Shown: positions 1 to 7,069, numbered from the stretch's first letter. The stretch: DNA of 31,086 nt from CAZVBV01 sp964509975 (GCA_964509975.1 CAZDZO010000014.1:1-31086); one strand, 5' to 3'. The notes: generated from the letters alone by a model not told the origin. Translations and numbers: made by a program.

Positions 1-25
1 TCGCGAGAATGGTACACCACGCCCG

Positions 26-922
26 ATGAAAGTCCACATGTACGACTTCCGATGGCTCAATTCCACTGCGGCTGAAATTCAGGCAAGTAGTGGTGAGCAA
101 TTTGGAAAGAAAGCGCTTTCTGTGGGGAATGATGTCTCTTTGGAAATTTGTTCTGATGTAAAATGTGGCGGAAGTTTCGCGGAAAACACCTGGTCTCCGT
201 GTCCATCAAAAAGTGTTGGAAAATCAAAATGTGAGGTCTGTCGAGCACGAGAAAAAAACTTCGTTTTTACTGTATTTGATGGGTTTAATCGCGAGAACGT
301 AAGCGAGTCGGATCTGCAAAAAATTGCCGGACCACATGTTGTCTATCTCGCATTATTTGATAAAAATTTAATAAAAGTCGGGGTTTCCAAGAGGGAACGA
401 AAAGAGCTTCGACAGCTTGAGCAAGGGGCTCATTACACACTTTTTATTGCCGAAACTTCTGATGGAATTCTTGCCCGACAAATAGAAACCTTGCTCCGAA
501 AAAGTGGTCTCGTTGATAAAATAAAACCATCACAAAAAAAAGAATTTCTTTGTCCTGAAATTGCAGAAAAAGAAGGGGAAGAAATTTTAAGAAAAGTGTT
601 TGAATCTCACAAAGAGGTCTTCCAAGATCACGCACTGTTACAGAACTTTTTGACAAAAACCCCAGAATTCATTTCTTGGAAATCCGCGTATCATCTCACA
701 AATATTGAGAAAAGTGCGAAGGCATTTCACTCTGTAACACTCAATGACAAAGAGTCTGTTTCTGGAAAAATAATTTCCATGAAAGGTCCTTTTCTGGTAA
801 TAGAAACCCCAGACGAACTGGTTTCTGTGTGCGCAAAAGATCTTTTGGGACGAGAAATTGAGTTTGAAGAAAAACCAGCAGGCCTCATACTGCGTTCAGC
901 TTTTCAAAGCGCTTTATTCTAA
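26..922 (+). CDS. DUF2797 family protein, possibly 5'-truncated
   Basis: The 298-residue protein resembles the DUF2797 family, whose biochemical function is unknown to me. It has an N-terminal cysteine cluster (Cys42, 47, 59, 69, 72, including CEVC) that could bind zinc. A central block follows with the family-like phrase HVVYLALFDKNLIKVGVSK and EQGAHYTLFIAE (about residues 104-143). The C-terminal part (GKIISMKGPFLVIETPDELV) corresponds to the family's last strand region. The frame stays open to the window edge, so the true start may lie outside; ATG at 26 or 38 are the visible options and neither has a Shine-Dalgarno. The next gene begins 5 nt after the stop, so the two are probably cotranscribed. 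Family call fairly sure, function not. Confidence 0.75.
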   Translation: MKVHMYDFRWLNSTAAEIQASSGEQFGKKALSVGNDVSLEICSDVKCGGSFAENTWSPCPSKSVGKSKCEVCRAREKNFVFTVFDGFNRENVSESDLQKIAGPHVVYLALFDKNLIKVGVSKRERKELRQLEQGAHYTLFIAETSDGILARQIETLLRKSGLVDKIKPSQKKEFLCPEIAEKEGEEILRKVFESHKEVFQDHALLQNFLTKTPEFISWKSAYHLTNIEKSAKAFHSVTLNDKESVSGKIISMKGPFLVIETPDELVSVCAKDLLGREIEFEEKPAGLILRSAFQSALF

Positions 923-927
923 ACACC

Positions 928-1842
928 ATGCAAACTCTTGAATTATTGGCTTCCGGAAAAATCATTGAAAAAGAATGGACTCGCAAAGCGATCACTGAGG
1001 AGTTTGGTATCCATAGTCGAGACCTTCGTCCGATCTTTACAAAAAAACAAACCACCACAATCCTTCCTCGGGGAAACTGTATCATCGTGAGTATTCGGTC
1101 TGTAAAGATGGTGATCGGAAATAAAAAGACGTTAGTCTTTAATCTTGAGAAAAAGAAAATTCCCGAATATTTCGTCCCACTTCTTACAGAGAAAATAGAA
1201 AAAACAAAAGAGGAAGAAACACGATTTGAACACGCTATCTTAGAAACAGCCCTGTATTATATTTTGGAAAAAATGCAACGACGATTTGAGGATATTGAGC
1301 GAGTATCAGATCAATTGATGCATAAATTGCGTGCTGAAAAAGTGCACGACCAAACCTTTGAACAGTTGCTTCATCTCAAGAAAAGACTCTCAAAACTTGA
1401 AACAACTGTTGAAGAAATTGAAGGAGAAATTACAGAACTCGTTTCTGATGACGATGATTTGAAAGATTTGTATTTGGAGATCAAGAGGCCCACTAACACG
1501 GATGAAATTGAATCTATTTTGGAAAATTTGTTGGAACAAATCGAAGATGTATCACATAAAATTGATGAACTGGATGAGAATATCGACGATACACAGGAGA
1601 TTTTGGCACTGCGAATGAGTAACATGCGAAATACGATTATTAAATTTGATCTTTTAGTCTCCGCTGCAACAGGGGTGTTAGCGCTTCTGGCTGTGATCAC
1701 TGGACTCTATGGAATGAATCTTAAAAACAGTCTCGAACAAGATTCTCAAGCATTTGAAACCGTAAGTATTGCCCTTGTTGTTATCTTTATCATTGGACTT
1801 GGTCTGCTTGTAGCGTGGTTAAAACGAAAGAAGGTTTTTTAA
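928..1842 (+). CDS. Mrs2-type CorA-superfamily magnesium channel
   Basis: A 304-aa protein of the CorA/Mrs2/Alr1 superfamily, predicted to carry Mg2+ across the cytoplasmic membrane as a pentamer. The signature YGMN sits at residues 261-264 at the end of TM1 (about 243-263); TM2 is about 279-297, and a short basic tail stays inside. The cytoplasmic part looks like the eukaryotic Mrs2 branch rather than bacterial CorA: GIHSRDLRPIF near residue 27, an ILPRGNCIIVSI strand (45-56), the acidic run LVSDDDDLKDLYL (171-183), and ENIDDTQEILALRM just before TM1. It follows the DUF2797 gene by 5 nt. Superfamily assignment is firm; the Mrs2-branch placement rests on remembered motif similarity. Confidence 0.9.
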   Translation: MQTLELLASGKIIEKEWTRKAITEEFGIHSRDLRPIFTKKQTTTILPRGNCIIVSIRSVKMVIGNKKTLVFNLEKKKIPEYFVPLLTEKIEKTKEEETRFEHAILETALYYILEKMQRRFEDIERVSDQLMHKLRAEKVHDQTFEQLLHLKKRLSKLETTVEEIEGEITELVSDDDDLKDLYLEIKRPTNTDEIESILENLLEQIEDVSHKIDELDENIDDTQEILALRMSNMRNTIIKFDLLVSAATGVLALLAVITGLYGMNLKNSLEQDSQAFETVSIALVVIFIIGLGLLVAWLKRKKVF

Positions 1843-1845
1843 TTT

Positions 1846-1957
1846 GTCATCCCCGTGGAGACGGGGACCCAGTTCTACCGAAGTAAAAAAATGAGCTAAT
1901 ATAATATTAGTACTTGTTTTAAGAAAACAAGACCTAGATTCCCTCCTTCGAGGAAAA
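1846..1957. repeat. MITE-like palindromic repeat, copy 1
   Basis: The element starts 4 nt after the channel gene's stop. It has an outer hairpin (stem CCCCGT/ACGGGG, 1851-1866), a central hairpin (stem CTTGTTTT/AAAACAAG, loop AAG, 1913-1931) and a degenerate right hairpin around CCTCCTTCGAGG (1942-1953). The phrases GGGACCCAGT and CCTAGATTCC recur, slightly changed, in the copy at 15695-15786. It lies between converging genes and could also act as a bidirectional terminator. Confidence 0.6.
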
Positions 1958-1968
1958 GCCTGTACTCC

Positions 1969-2541
1969 CTATTCTTCCGCCTTCTGGAATCCAAAACTGG
2001 TAATTAAAAAAGCAATCGCCGGAAGCGAGAACCAGAATTGATAATAGTCGATCAGTATTTTCGCAATGAAGGAGTCTTTATGAATTTGTATTTCCGAAGC
2101 CAGCGTCATGCCTTCAACGAATGAGTTTCCTGAGAGGTAAATCAAAACGGTTGAGAGAAAGAGTATCGCAGACAGTGCTGCGAACACCGCATGAATGACG
2201 GTTTGGAGTGCCCAATGCTCATGTTTCTCAACAGCCACGTAAAACGCTCCCTTGGTTACAAAAATAACAATAGCAATAAGAAAAAGAACGAGCCTAATGC
2301 CGGTGAAAATTTCATTTTCATGTCCCGCCGCCAATTCCTGAATCCCCGGCGCTGGATCGAATAAGAAATCCTTGAGAATTTTGGCGACTCCGTCTGCCGT
2401 AAGAATCGCAATGTAAGTGGAGATGATAAGCTTAATAGTCGCGTTTTGTCCGAGAAGGAAATTGTACGCAAATAACATCGTCAAGACCGACAGCAAAACA
2501 AGATTCCATGTCAAAGCAATTTCCATTAAGTGAATTATCAA
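1969..2541 (-). CDS. hypothetical multi-pass membrane protein
   Basis: A 190-aa strongly hydrophobic protein with roughly five predicted membrane segments: near residues 8-25, 35-55, 80-97, 115-137 and 165-185. There are few charged residues outside the loops and no cysteines. I do not recognise the family; the N-terminal topology is loosely like CvpA-type proteins, but no signature supports that. The start could be ATG at 2541 or the internal ATG at 2526 (MEIALTW); neither has a Shine-Dalgarno. It lies downstream of efp on the same strand, separated by about 80 nt of AT-rich repeat, so cotranscription with efp is possible. Confidence 0.65.
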   Translation of the reverse strand: MIIHLMEIALTWNLVLLSVLTMLFAYNFLLGQNATIKLIISTYIAILTADGVAKILKDFLFDPAPGIQELAAGHENEIFTGIRLVLFLIAIVIFVTKGAFYVAVEKHEHWALQTVIHAVFAALSAILFLSTVLIYLSGNSFVEGMTLASEIQIHKDSFIAKILIDYYQFWFSLPAIAFLITSFGFQKAEE

Positions 2542-2590
2542 TCAACCATCAATAATTATCAATTTTTTGTAAAAAACCCTTTTATTTAAA

Positions 2591-2621
2591 AATCGAAAAT
2601 CTGCAATCGAAAATCCGAAAT
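2591..2621. repeat. AATCCGAAAT-type short repeat
   Basis: A run of imperfect AATCGAAAATCTGCAATCG / AAAATCCGAAAT units between the membrane protein and efp. Closely similar sequence occurs at 26691-26720 and 27074-27106. No function is visible. Confidence 0.45.
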
Positions 2622-3184
2622 TACCCTTTCGCCCGCTCTACATATTCACCAGTATCGGTATTAAGAATAATCTCATCTCCTACATTAATAAAAAGAGGAA
2701 CGCGGATGGTTTTTCCTGTTTCGATTGTAGCTGGTTTTGTCCCCGCCGAAGAACGATCCCCCTGAACACCGGGATCAGTCTCTGTGATTTTCACTTTCAT
2801 CTTTGCTGGCAGTTGAATATTGATTGGATTGGAGCCAAAATAAAGCAAATCAACCTCCATTCCATCTGTTAAGAACGCAGTGGCATCCCCCAGTTTTTCT
2901 TTTGTAAGTGAAACCGTTTCATAGTTTTCTTGATCCATGAACTCATAATCATCCCCACTCACATAAAGAAATTGTGCCTTTCTGTAATTCACGTCGGCTT
3001 CTTCAATTTTATCCGACCCTTGAAATGTTCGATCTAATGAATTCCCTGTTTCCAGATTTCTAATTTTTACTTTCATTACCCCGCCTCCTCGAGCTTGTTT
3101 ACTGTGTTGATTCCACGTAACGACATACGGTTGTCCATCCAATTGAATCTTTGTTCCGAGTTTGAGATCTGTAATTCCGAGCAT
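2621..3184 (-). CDS. efp: translation elongation factor P
   Basis: EF-P binds between the ribosomal P and E sites and relieves stalling at proline runs. The 187-aa protein has the usual three-domain length: an N-terminal KOW-like domain (GTKIQLDGQPYVV, MKVKIRNLETG), a middle OB domain (DYEFMDQENYETVSL) and a C-terminal OB domain (PATIETGKTIRVPLFINVGD). I start it at ATG 3184 (MLGITDLKLGTKI) because the open frame further upstream is not EF-P-like and covers the promoter. The tip loop is HSKQARGGG, so the residue aligned with the lysine-modified position is Arg32. A promoter at 3210-3238 would give a leader of about 19 nt. Confidence 0.97.
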   Translation of the reverse strand: MLGITDLKLGTKIQLDGQPYVVTWNQHSKQARGGGVMKVKIRNLETGNSLDRTFQGSDKIEEADVNYRKAQFLYVSGDDYEFMDQENYETVSLTKEKLGDATAFLTDGMEVDLLYFGSNPINIQLPAKMKVKITETDPGVQGDRSSAGTKPATIETGKTIRVPLFINVGDEIILNTDTGEYVERAKG

Positions 3185-3209
3185 GAGCTTGTGAGTAAAA
3201 AATCGCTGA

Positions 3210-3238
3210 ACTATTGCATTTTGCGCCCAATTTGTCAA
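3210..3238 (-). promoter_or_regulatory. efp promoter
   Basis: On the minus strand, TTGACA (3238-3233), a 17-nt spacer and AATAGT (3215-3210). The predicted start is about 19 nt before the efp ATG at 3184. It lies in the divergent efp/grpE spacer. Confidence 0.6.
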
Positions 3239-3249
3239 AATCAGCCACG

Positions 3250-3714
3250 ATGAAAAAAGATGCACAACTCGCCCGAATCGAAGAACTTGAAGCTCAACTC
3301 GAAGCTGTTACAAGTGAACTAGAAGAATCAAAAACAGCTCAAATCCGTGCATTAGCTGACCTGCAGAATGTCCAACGACGTGAAAACGAGAATAAAAAGA
3401 ATTGGGTCACACTCGGTATTGCTGAATTTCTAAAACCGCTCCTTGCTCGATTTGGAGAGTTAAAATTAGGCGCAGAACATTCCGAGGACAATGATATAAA
3501 GAAGGCCGTTAATAATTTTTTCAAAGAACTAGAAAAGACCGGGCTTCAGAAAATTGATCCCAAAAAAGGAACTCTAATCAATCCCGATTTTCATGAAGTA
3601 CTCATGACCGAAGAAGGCAAACCAGGCACGGTGGTAAAAGTACTGGAAACAGGGTGGCGTTTTGGAGAAACGGTACTTACTCCGGCAAAAGTTTCCGCTG
3701 CCCAGCACTCTTAG
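3250..3714 (+). CDS. grpE: GrpE nucleotide exchange factor
   Basis: GrpE releases ADP from DnaK in the Hsp70 cycle. The 154-aa protein has the long N-terminal coiled coil (about residues 5-50, ELEAQLEAVTSELEES) followed by the family motif RALADLQNVQRRENENKKN. Its C-terminal beta-wing carries INPDFHEVLMTEEG, GTVVKVLETGWRFGETVLTPAKVSV-like sequence (final residues differ). ATG 3250 is chosen because residues from there match the family, while upstream in-frame codons overlap the efp promoter. It is shorter than E. coli GrpE (197 aa), lacking most of the acidic N-terminal tail. dnaK and dnaJ are not adjacent. The gene is followed by a microprotein gene and mnmA. Confidence 0.93.
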   Translation: MKKDAQLARIEELEAQLEAVTSELEESKTAQIRALADLQNVQRRENENKKNWVTLGIAEFLKPLLARFGELKLGAEHSEDNDIKKAVNNFFKELEKTGLQKIDPKKGTLINPDFHEVLMTEEGKPGTVVKVLETGWRFGETVLTPAKVSAAQHS

Positions 3715-3748
3715 ACTTTTTAACTTTTCAACTTTTAAACTTTCTACT

Positions 3749-3838
3749 ATGGCAAAAAAATCAACCGGTATCAAAATAGTCGTATGGATCGCTGTTCTCG
3801 CAATGTTGGGAACCGCAATTCTCCCATTCCTCCTCTGA
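3749..3838 (+). CDS. 29-residue single-TM microprotein
   Basis: Reading ATG 3749 to TGA 3836-3838 gives 29 residues: a basic start (MAKKSTGIK) then an unbroken hydrophobic helix (IVVWIAVLAMLGTAILPFLL). The stop overlaps the mnmA start as TGATG (3836-3840), so the two are probably translationally coupled, which supports real translation. The architecture (short basic N-terminus inside, one membrane helix, about 30 residues) resembles Prli42/DUF4044-type small proteins of Firmicutes; this is a resemblance, not a family assignment. It sits 34 nt after grpE in a probable grpE-microprotein-mnmA operon. Confidence 0.7.
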   Translation: MAKKSTGIKIVVWIAVLAMLGTAILPFLL

Positions 3839-4908
3839 TGAAGATTGTTGTTGGACTGTCGGGCGGGGTCGATAGCACTGTGGCAGCGAAACTACTTGTC
3901 GAGCAAGGACACGAAGTTGTGGGCGTTTTTATGCGTAACTGGGAAGAGGGAGGTCCTGAATGTACTGCCACCGAAGACGCACTGGAAGCCGAGAAAGTAG
4001 CGCAAAAACTTGGGATAGAATTTCACATGGTGAATTTTTCCAAAGAGTATTGGGAACATGTGTTTGAATATTTCTTGAAAGAAAACGAAGCCGGACGAAC
4101 CCCTAATCCCGATATTTTATGTAATAAGTTTGTGAAGTTTGATTCGTTTTTGAAAGAAGCGAAAAAATTGGGAGCCGACAAAATTGCGATGGGGCATTAT
4201 GCGGACATTTCAAAAAAAGGCGATTTGTTTCAACTGGAAATTCCTGCTGATAAAGAGAAAGATCAAACCTATTTCCTTCATGCGCTGAATCAAAAGCAGT
4301 TATCTCAGTCTATCTTTCCTCTTGCAGAGATGAGGAAGGATGAAGTGCGAGACCTCGCTCGTGAAGCTGGATTTCTTAATGCCGAGAAAAAAGATTCCAC
4401 AGGAATTTGTTTCATCGGAGAACGAAATTACTCTGAGTTTCTACAAAAATACGTGAAAAAAATACCTGGAAAAATTAGGGATTATGGAACAAAAAAAATT
4501 ATCGGCGATCATATTGGGCTCAGTTTTTACACCATCGGACAACGCAAAGAATTGGGGATTGGCGGAGTAAAAGGATTTGAGGAAGCCCCTTGGTTTGTGA
4601 TTAAGAAAGATTTAAAAAACAATGAACTCATCGTGAGTCAGAACGAATCACTTCTCGATGCTGTGATACTAGAAGCGAAAAATTTCAACTGGATTGCAGG
4701 CATTCCTCCAGGTGGCAAATTTGAGGCACTTGGGAAGATTCGGTACCGCGACAAAGGTGAAATGTGTGATGTAAAAATTAAAAATTGTAAAGACGCGATT
4801 AATCATGTCTGTATCAAATTCCACAATCCCGTTCGAGCGATTACCGCTGGACAATCCATCGTTCTCTACGATAATGATGTGTGCCTCGGCGGAGGGGAAA
4901 TAATCTAA
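3838..4908 (+). CDS. mnmA: tRNA-specific 2-thiouridylase MnmA
   Basis: MnmA thiolates U34 of Lys, Glu and Gln tRNAs, using ATP to adenylate the base and a persulfide sulfur. The 356-aa protein has the PP-loop SGGVDS at residues 8-13, the nucleophilic Cys95 in NPDILCNKFVKF, the second catalytic cysteine Cys191 in DSTGICFIGER, and the downstream YTIGQRKELGIGG block. The C-terminal beta-barrel includes RYRDKGE and the FHNPVRAITAGQSIVLYD motif. The start at 3838 gives the canonical MKIVVGLSGGVDS and overlaps the upstream microprotein stop by one base. No Shine-Dalgarno precedes it, consistent with coupling. The small membrane-protein gene begins 4 nt after the stop. Confidence 0.97.
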   Translation: MKIVVGLSGGVDSTVAAKLLVEQGHEVVGVFMRNWEEGGPECTATEDALEAEKVAQKLGIEFHMVNFSKEYWEHVFEYFLKENEAGRTPNPDILCNKFVKFDSFLKEAKKLGADKIAMGHYADISKKGDLFQLEIPADKEKDQTYFLHALNQKQLSQSIFPLAEMRKDEVRDLAREAGFLNAEKKDSTGICFIGERNYSEFLQKYVKKIPGKIRDYGTKKIIGDHIGLSFYTIGQRKELGIGGVKGFEEAPWFVIKKDLKNNELIVSQNESLLDAVILEAKNFNWIAGIPPGGKFEALGKIRYRDKGEMCDVKIKNCKDAINHVCIKFHNPVRAITAGQSIVLYDNDVCLGGGEII

Positions 4909-4912
4909 CACC

Positions 4913-5251
4913 ATGACCACAAAAAAAGACGCCAACGAAATCGATGTTCCCGCTCGATTAGAAGAAAAAGTAGACTTCCTCATCCAGCAAGTTGATAGAC
5001 TTAATCAAACTATTAATCCCCCTCTCTGGAAGAAGCTTTTACGGTGGGTGTGGCGACATTGGTTTACAATCGCCATACTTCTTGTCGTTGGATTTGTTGC
5101 TTGGAATGCTTGGGAAGCTCTTCAAGCCCTGAACGCAAAAATTGCTGAGATTCAAGCCATGCCAGCTCAAGCTATTAACGAAATTCAATCTCTTCCTGGT
5201 CGTGCCACAGAGTCTCTCTGGGAGACTGTTGATCGGGTGAAGTTTTGGTAA
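4913..5251 (+). CDS. hypothetical single-pass membrane protein
   Basis: A 112-aa protein with an N-terminal charged region and probable short coiled coil (LEEKVDFLIQQVDRLNQ, about 16-32). A basic-aromatic stretch follows (WKKLLRWVWRHW, 39-50), then one membrane helix (about 51-66) and a C-terminal amphipathic tail (ALQALNAKIAEIQAMPAQAI). I know no function; the layout resembles small DUF5665-like membrane proteins. It follows mnmA by 4 nt, so it is probably the last gene of the grpE operon. Confidence 0.7.
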   Translation: MTTKKDANEIDVPARLEEKVDFLIQQVDRLNQTINPPLWKKLLRWVWRHWFTIAILLVVGFVAWNAWEALQALNAKIAEIQAMPAQAINEIQSLPGRATESLWETVDRVKFW

Positions 5252-5286
5252 AAATAAAAACCCCCGCTCCTGCGAGACCTTTTTTT

Positions 5287-5342
5287 GCAACCCACCGCTT
5301 TAGCGGTGGGCATGATAGCCGACGGCTAAAGCCATCGGTTGC
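5287..5342. repeat. Inverted pair of GCTTTAGC hairpins (REP/MITE-like)
   Basis: The left hairpin is CCCACCGC-TTTA-GCGGTGGG (5291-5310). The right hairpin is CCGACGGC-TAAA-GCCATCGG (5319-5338, one mismatch). They are inverted relative to each other, and the whole is bounded by GCAACC/GGTTGC. A related single hairpin with a compensatory base-pair change is at 8736-8753. Such GCTTTAGC hairpins are reminiscent of IS200/IS605 or REP ends, but no transposase is present here. It lies between converging gene ends and may help end transcription. Confidence 0.7.
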
Positions 5343-5354
5343 CAATTTTTTATC

Positions 5355-6656
5355 TTAAATTGTTCCCCTCAATTTCATCGTTGTCACAATTCGTTCTACT
5401 CCCAAAACAAACGCCGCTTCTCTGTATGAAACACCATATTGTTCTTTAACTTTTATGAAATCTACAAACGCATTATCCATAACCACTTTTAATTTGTCGA
5501 TAACATAATTCTCTGCCCAAACATCTCCAGATCGATTCTGCACCCATTCAAAGTACGACACCGTCACTCCTCCTGCATTGGCAAGGATGTCTGGCATCAC
5601 CACGATTCCTTTCTTTTCCATAATGGCATCCGCTTCAGGTGTTACAGGACCATTGGCCAATTCGAGAATAATTTCTGCTTTGATATTGTCTGCATTTTCT
5701 TCGTGTACTACTCCATCCAGAGCGGCAAGAACGAGAACGTCAACCTCCATTTCAAGAAGTTCTTCATTAGACATTGTTTTTACACTTTCGAGTTTCATTT
5801 TTTCCATATCGCACGTGTCTCCTTCACAGAAGTTTCCACGGAGAGATCCTGTTTCTTTTTTCCATGCGCTAAGTTTTTTAACATCAAACGCTCCTGTTTC
5901 ACTATCACATACGACCGCTCCTTTTGAGTCTGAGGCTGCAATAACTTTGAATCCTGCTTTGTGAGCAATTTCAGCAAAATACGCTCCTGCGTTTCCAAAT
6001 CCTTGTACCGCAACTGTTGTATCTTCTGGTTTCTTTCCAGTTCGTTCTAAATATTTTTGAAGCACAAAGAATCCTCCTTGGCTTGTTGCGTAGGATCGTC
6101 CAAGTGATCCTCCCAGTTCAAGTGGTTTTCCGGTAATCACTCCTGGGGAAAGATATCCAAGAACTTTTTCGTGTTCATCAAGCATCCACGCCATGATCTG
6201 TGGAGTAGTGTACACATCCGGAGCTGGCACATCTCGATTTACTCCGAAGATACCTTCTTCTGTTCCCCATCGGAAGTACGCTCGACTCATGCGTTCAAGT
6301 TCACTGTTCGAAAGTTCTTTTGGGTTTACAGTAATACCTCCTTTTCCTCCTCCCATTGGGATATTTACCACAGCGCATTTAAGCGACATGAGCGCAGCAA
6401 GCGCTTTTACTTCGTCCAAGTCTGCTTCGTGATGGAACCTGATTCCCCCCTTATACGGTCCTCGTGCAGAATTATGTTCTACTCTGTATCCTGGAACTTT
6501 TTTCGTTTCTCCAGAATCGAGCTTAAATTCTACTTCCGTATCGTGAATATGCTCTGGCGTCTCAAGAGCTTTAAGAGCTTCATCAGAAAGTCCAATCGTT
6601 TTTGAGGCTGAACGAAGGTTTATAAGAAAATTTTCAAACGGTTTTTTGGTAGTCAT
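5355..6656 (-). CDS. gdhA: glutamate dehydrogenase (Glu/Leu/Phe/Val family)
   Basis: The enzyme interconverts glutamate and 2-oxoglutarate plus ammonia with NAD(P). The 433-aa protein has the substrate-binding lysine in GPYKGGIRF (Lys69), the catalytic lysine in PMGGGKGGI (Lys105), the conserved Asp147 in VPAPDVYT, a Rossmann signature VAVQGFGNAG (215-224) and the C-terminal ANAGGVTVSYFEWVQN. Length fits the hexameric class of about 420-450 aa. I start at ATG 6656 (MTTKKPFENF) because the upstream open frame is not conserved and contains the promoter. The gene stands alone, divergent from rpmH. Cofactor preference cannot be read from the sequence. Confidence 0.96.
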   Translation of the reverse strand: MTTKKPFENFLINLRSASKTIGLSDEALKALETPEHIHDTEVEFKLDSGETKKVPGYRVEHNSARGPYKGGIRFHHEADLDEVKALAALMSLKCAVVNIPMGGGKGGITVNPKELSNSELERMSRAYFRWGTEEGIFGVNRDVPAPDVYTTPQIMAWMLDEHEKVLGYLSPGVITGKPLELGGSLGRSYATSQGGFFVLQKYLERTGKKPEDTTVAVQGFGNAGAYFAEIAHKAGFKVIAASDSKGAVVCDSETGAFDVKKLSAWKKETGSLRGNFCEGDTCDMEKMKLESVKTMSNEELLEMEVDVLVLAALDGVVHEENADNIKAEIILELANGPVTPEADAIMEKKGIVVMPDILANAGGVTVSYFEWVQNRSGDVWAENYVIDKLKVVMDNAFVDFIKVKEQYGVSYREAAFVLGVERIVTTMKLRGTI

Positions 6657-6687
6657 TTGTGAGGTGTGGGTTAAGTTAAGTGTATAA

Positions 6688-6716
6688 ATTCTAAAGAGAG
6701 ATAACCCAGTCGTCAA
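6688..6716 (-). promoter_or_regulatory. gdhA promoter
   Basis: On the minus strand, TTGACG (6716-6711), a 17-nt spacer and TAGAAT (6693-6688). This predicts a leader of about 25 nt before ATG 6656, with no Shine-Dalgarno in it. Confidence 0.7.
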
Positions 6717-6723
6717 GCACTTT

Positions 6724-6742
6724 TTCTCGTGCACAACGAGAA
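6724..6742. promoter_or_regulatory. inverted repeat between gdhA and rpmH promoters
   Basis: TTCTCGT-GCACA-ACGAGAA is a perfect 7-bp inverted repeat with a 5-nt centre, ending 7 nt upstream of the gdhA -35 box. It could be an operator or a chance palindrome; no partner regulator is identifiable. Confidence 0.35.
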
Positions 6743-6792
6743 GAATGTGCAGGAATTGGGGTAATTTCTGCACGAAATAAAAAGAATAAAAA

Positions 6793-6821
6793 TTGACAAT
6801 TTTCCGCATTCCCACTACATT
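6793..6821 (+). promoter_or_regulatory. rpmH operon promoter
   Basis: TTGACA (6793-6798), a 17-nt spacer and TACATT (6816-6821), about 22 nt of leader before the rpmH ATG at 6850. Confidence 0.7.
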
Positions 6822-6849
6822 GCGCCCGCACAAATTTAGTAAACGAAAA

Positions 6850-7002
6850 ATGCTCGGAAAAACACGATGGCGTAAACGACTCAGAACTCACGGATTCCGT
6901 GCGCGAATGCGTACAGTAGGGGGACGACGTATTTTAGCATCTCGACGAGCCAAGGGACGAGCTCTTCTTTCTGTTGCTGCCAAGAAAACACCGTGGAGTT
7001 GA
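6850..7002 (+). CDS. rpmH: 50S ribosomal protein L34
   Basis: A 50-aa, strongly basic protein with the L34 core RTHGFRARMRTVGGRRILASRRAKGR. L34 is a late-assembling large-subunit protein. The start at ATG 6850 (MLGKTRWRKR) gives a slightly long L34 (usually 44-47 aa); an upstream TTG at 6793 is the -35 box of the promoter and is not a start. The N-terminus lacks the usual TxQPS motif. Of its twelve arginines seven are CGA, four CGT and one AGA. It leads the rpmH-rnpA-yidC operon, the standard order apart from the missing yidD. Confidence 0.93.
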   Translation: MLGKTRWRKRLRTHGFRARMRTVGGRRILASRRAKGRALLSVAAKKTPWS

Positions 7003-7004
7003 TA

Positions 7005-7038
7005 GAGTGATTAAAAAAGGAATAATTTTTTATTACTC
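7005..7038 (+). other. imperfect hairpin between rpmH and rnpA
   Basis: GAGTGAT and an A-run pair with a T-run and ATTACTC (GAGT 7005-7008 with ACTC 7035-7038; A-run 7013-7018 with T-run 7026-7031), leaving a loop of about seven bases. No T-tract follows, so it is not a classic terminator; it might process or attenuate the transcript, or simply be AT-rich filler. Confidence 0.3.
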
Positions 7039-7069
7039 ATTATTCACTATTCATTCTTCGTTATCTCCA

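Noticed and set aside
6657..6833. Longer glutamate dehydrogenase reading from 6833
   Set aside because: The added residues are not conserved and overlap the gdhA promoter (6688-6716); ATG 6656 gives a standard start.
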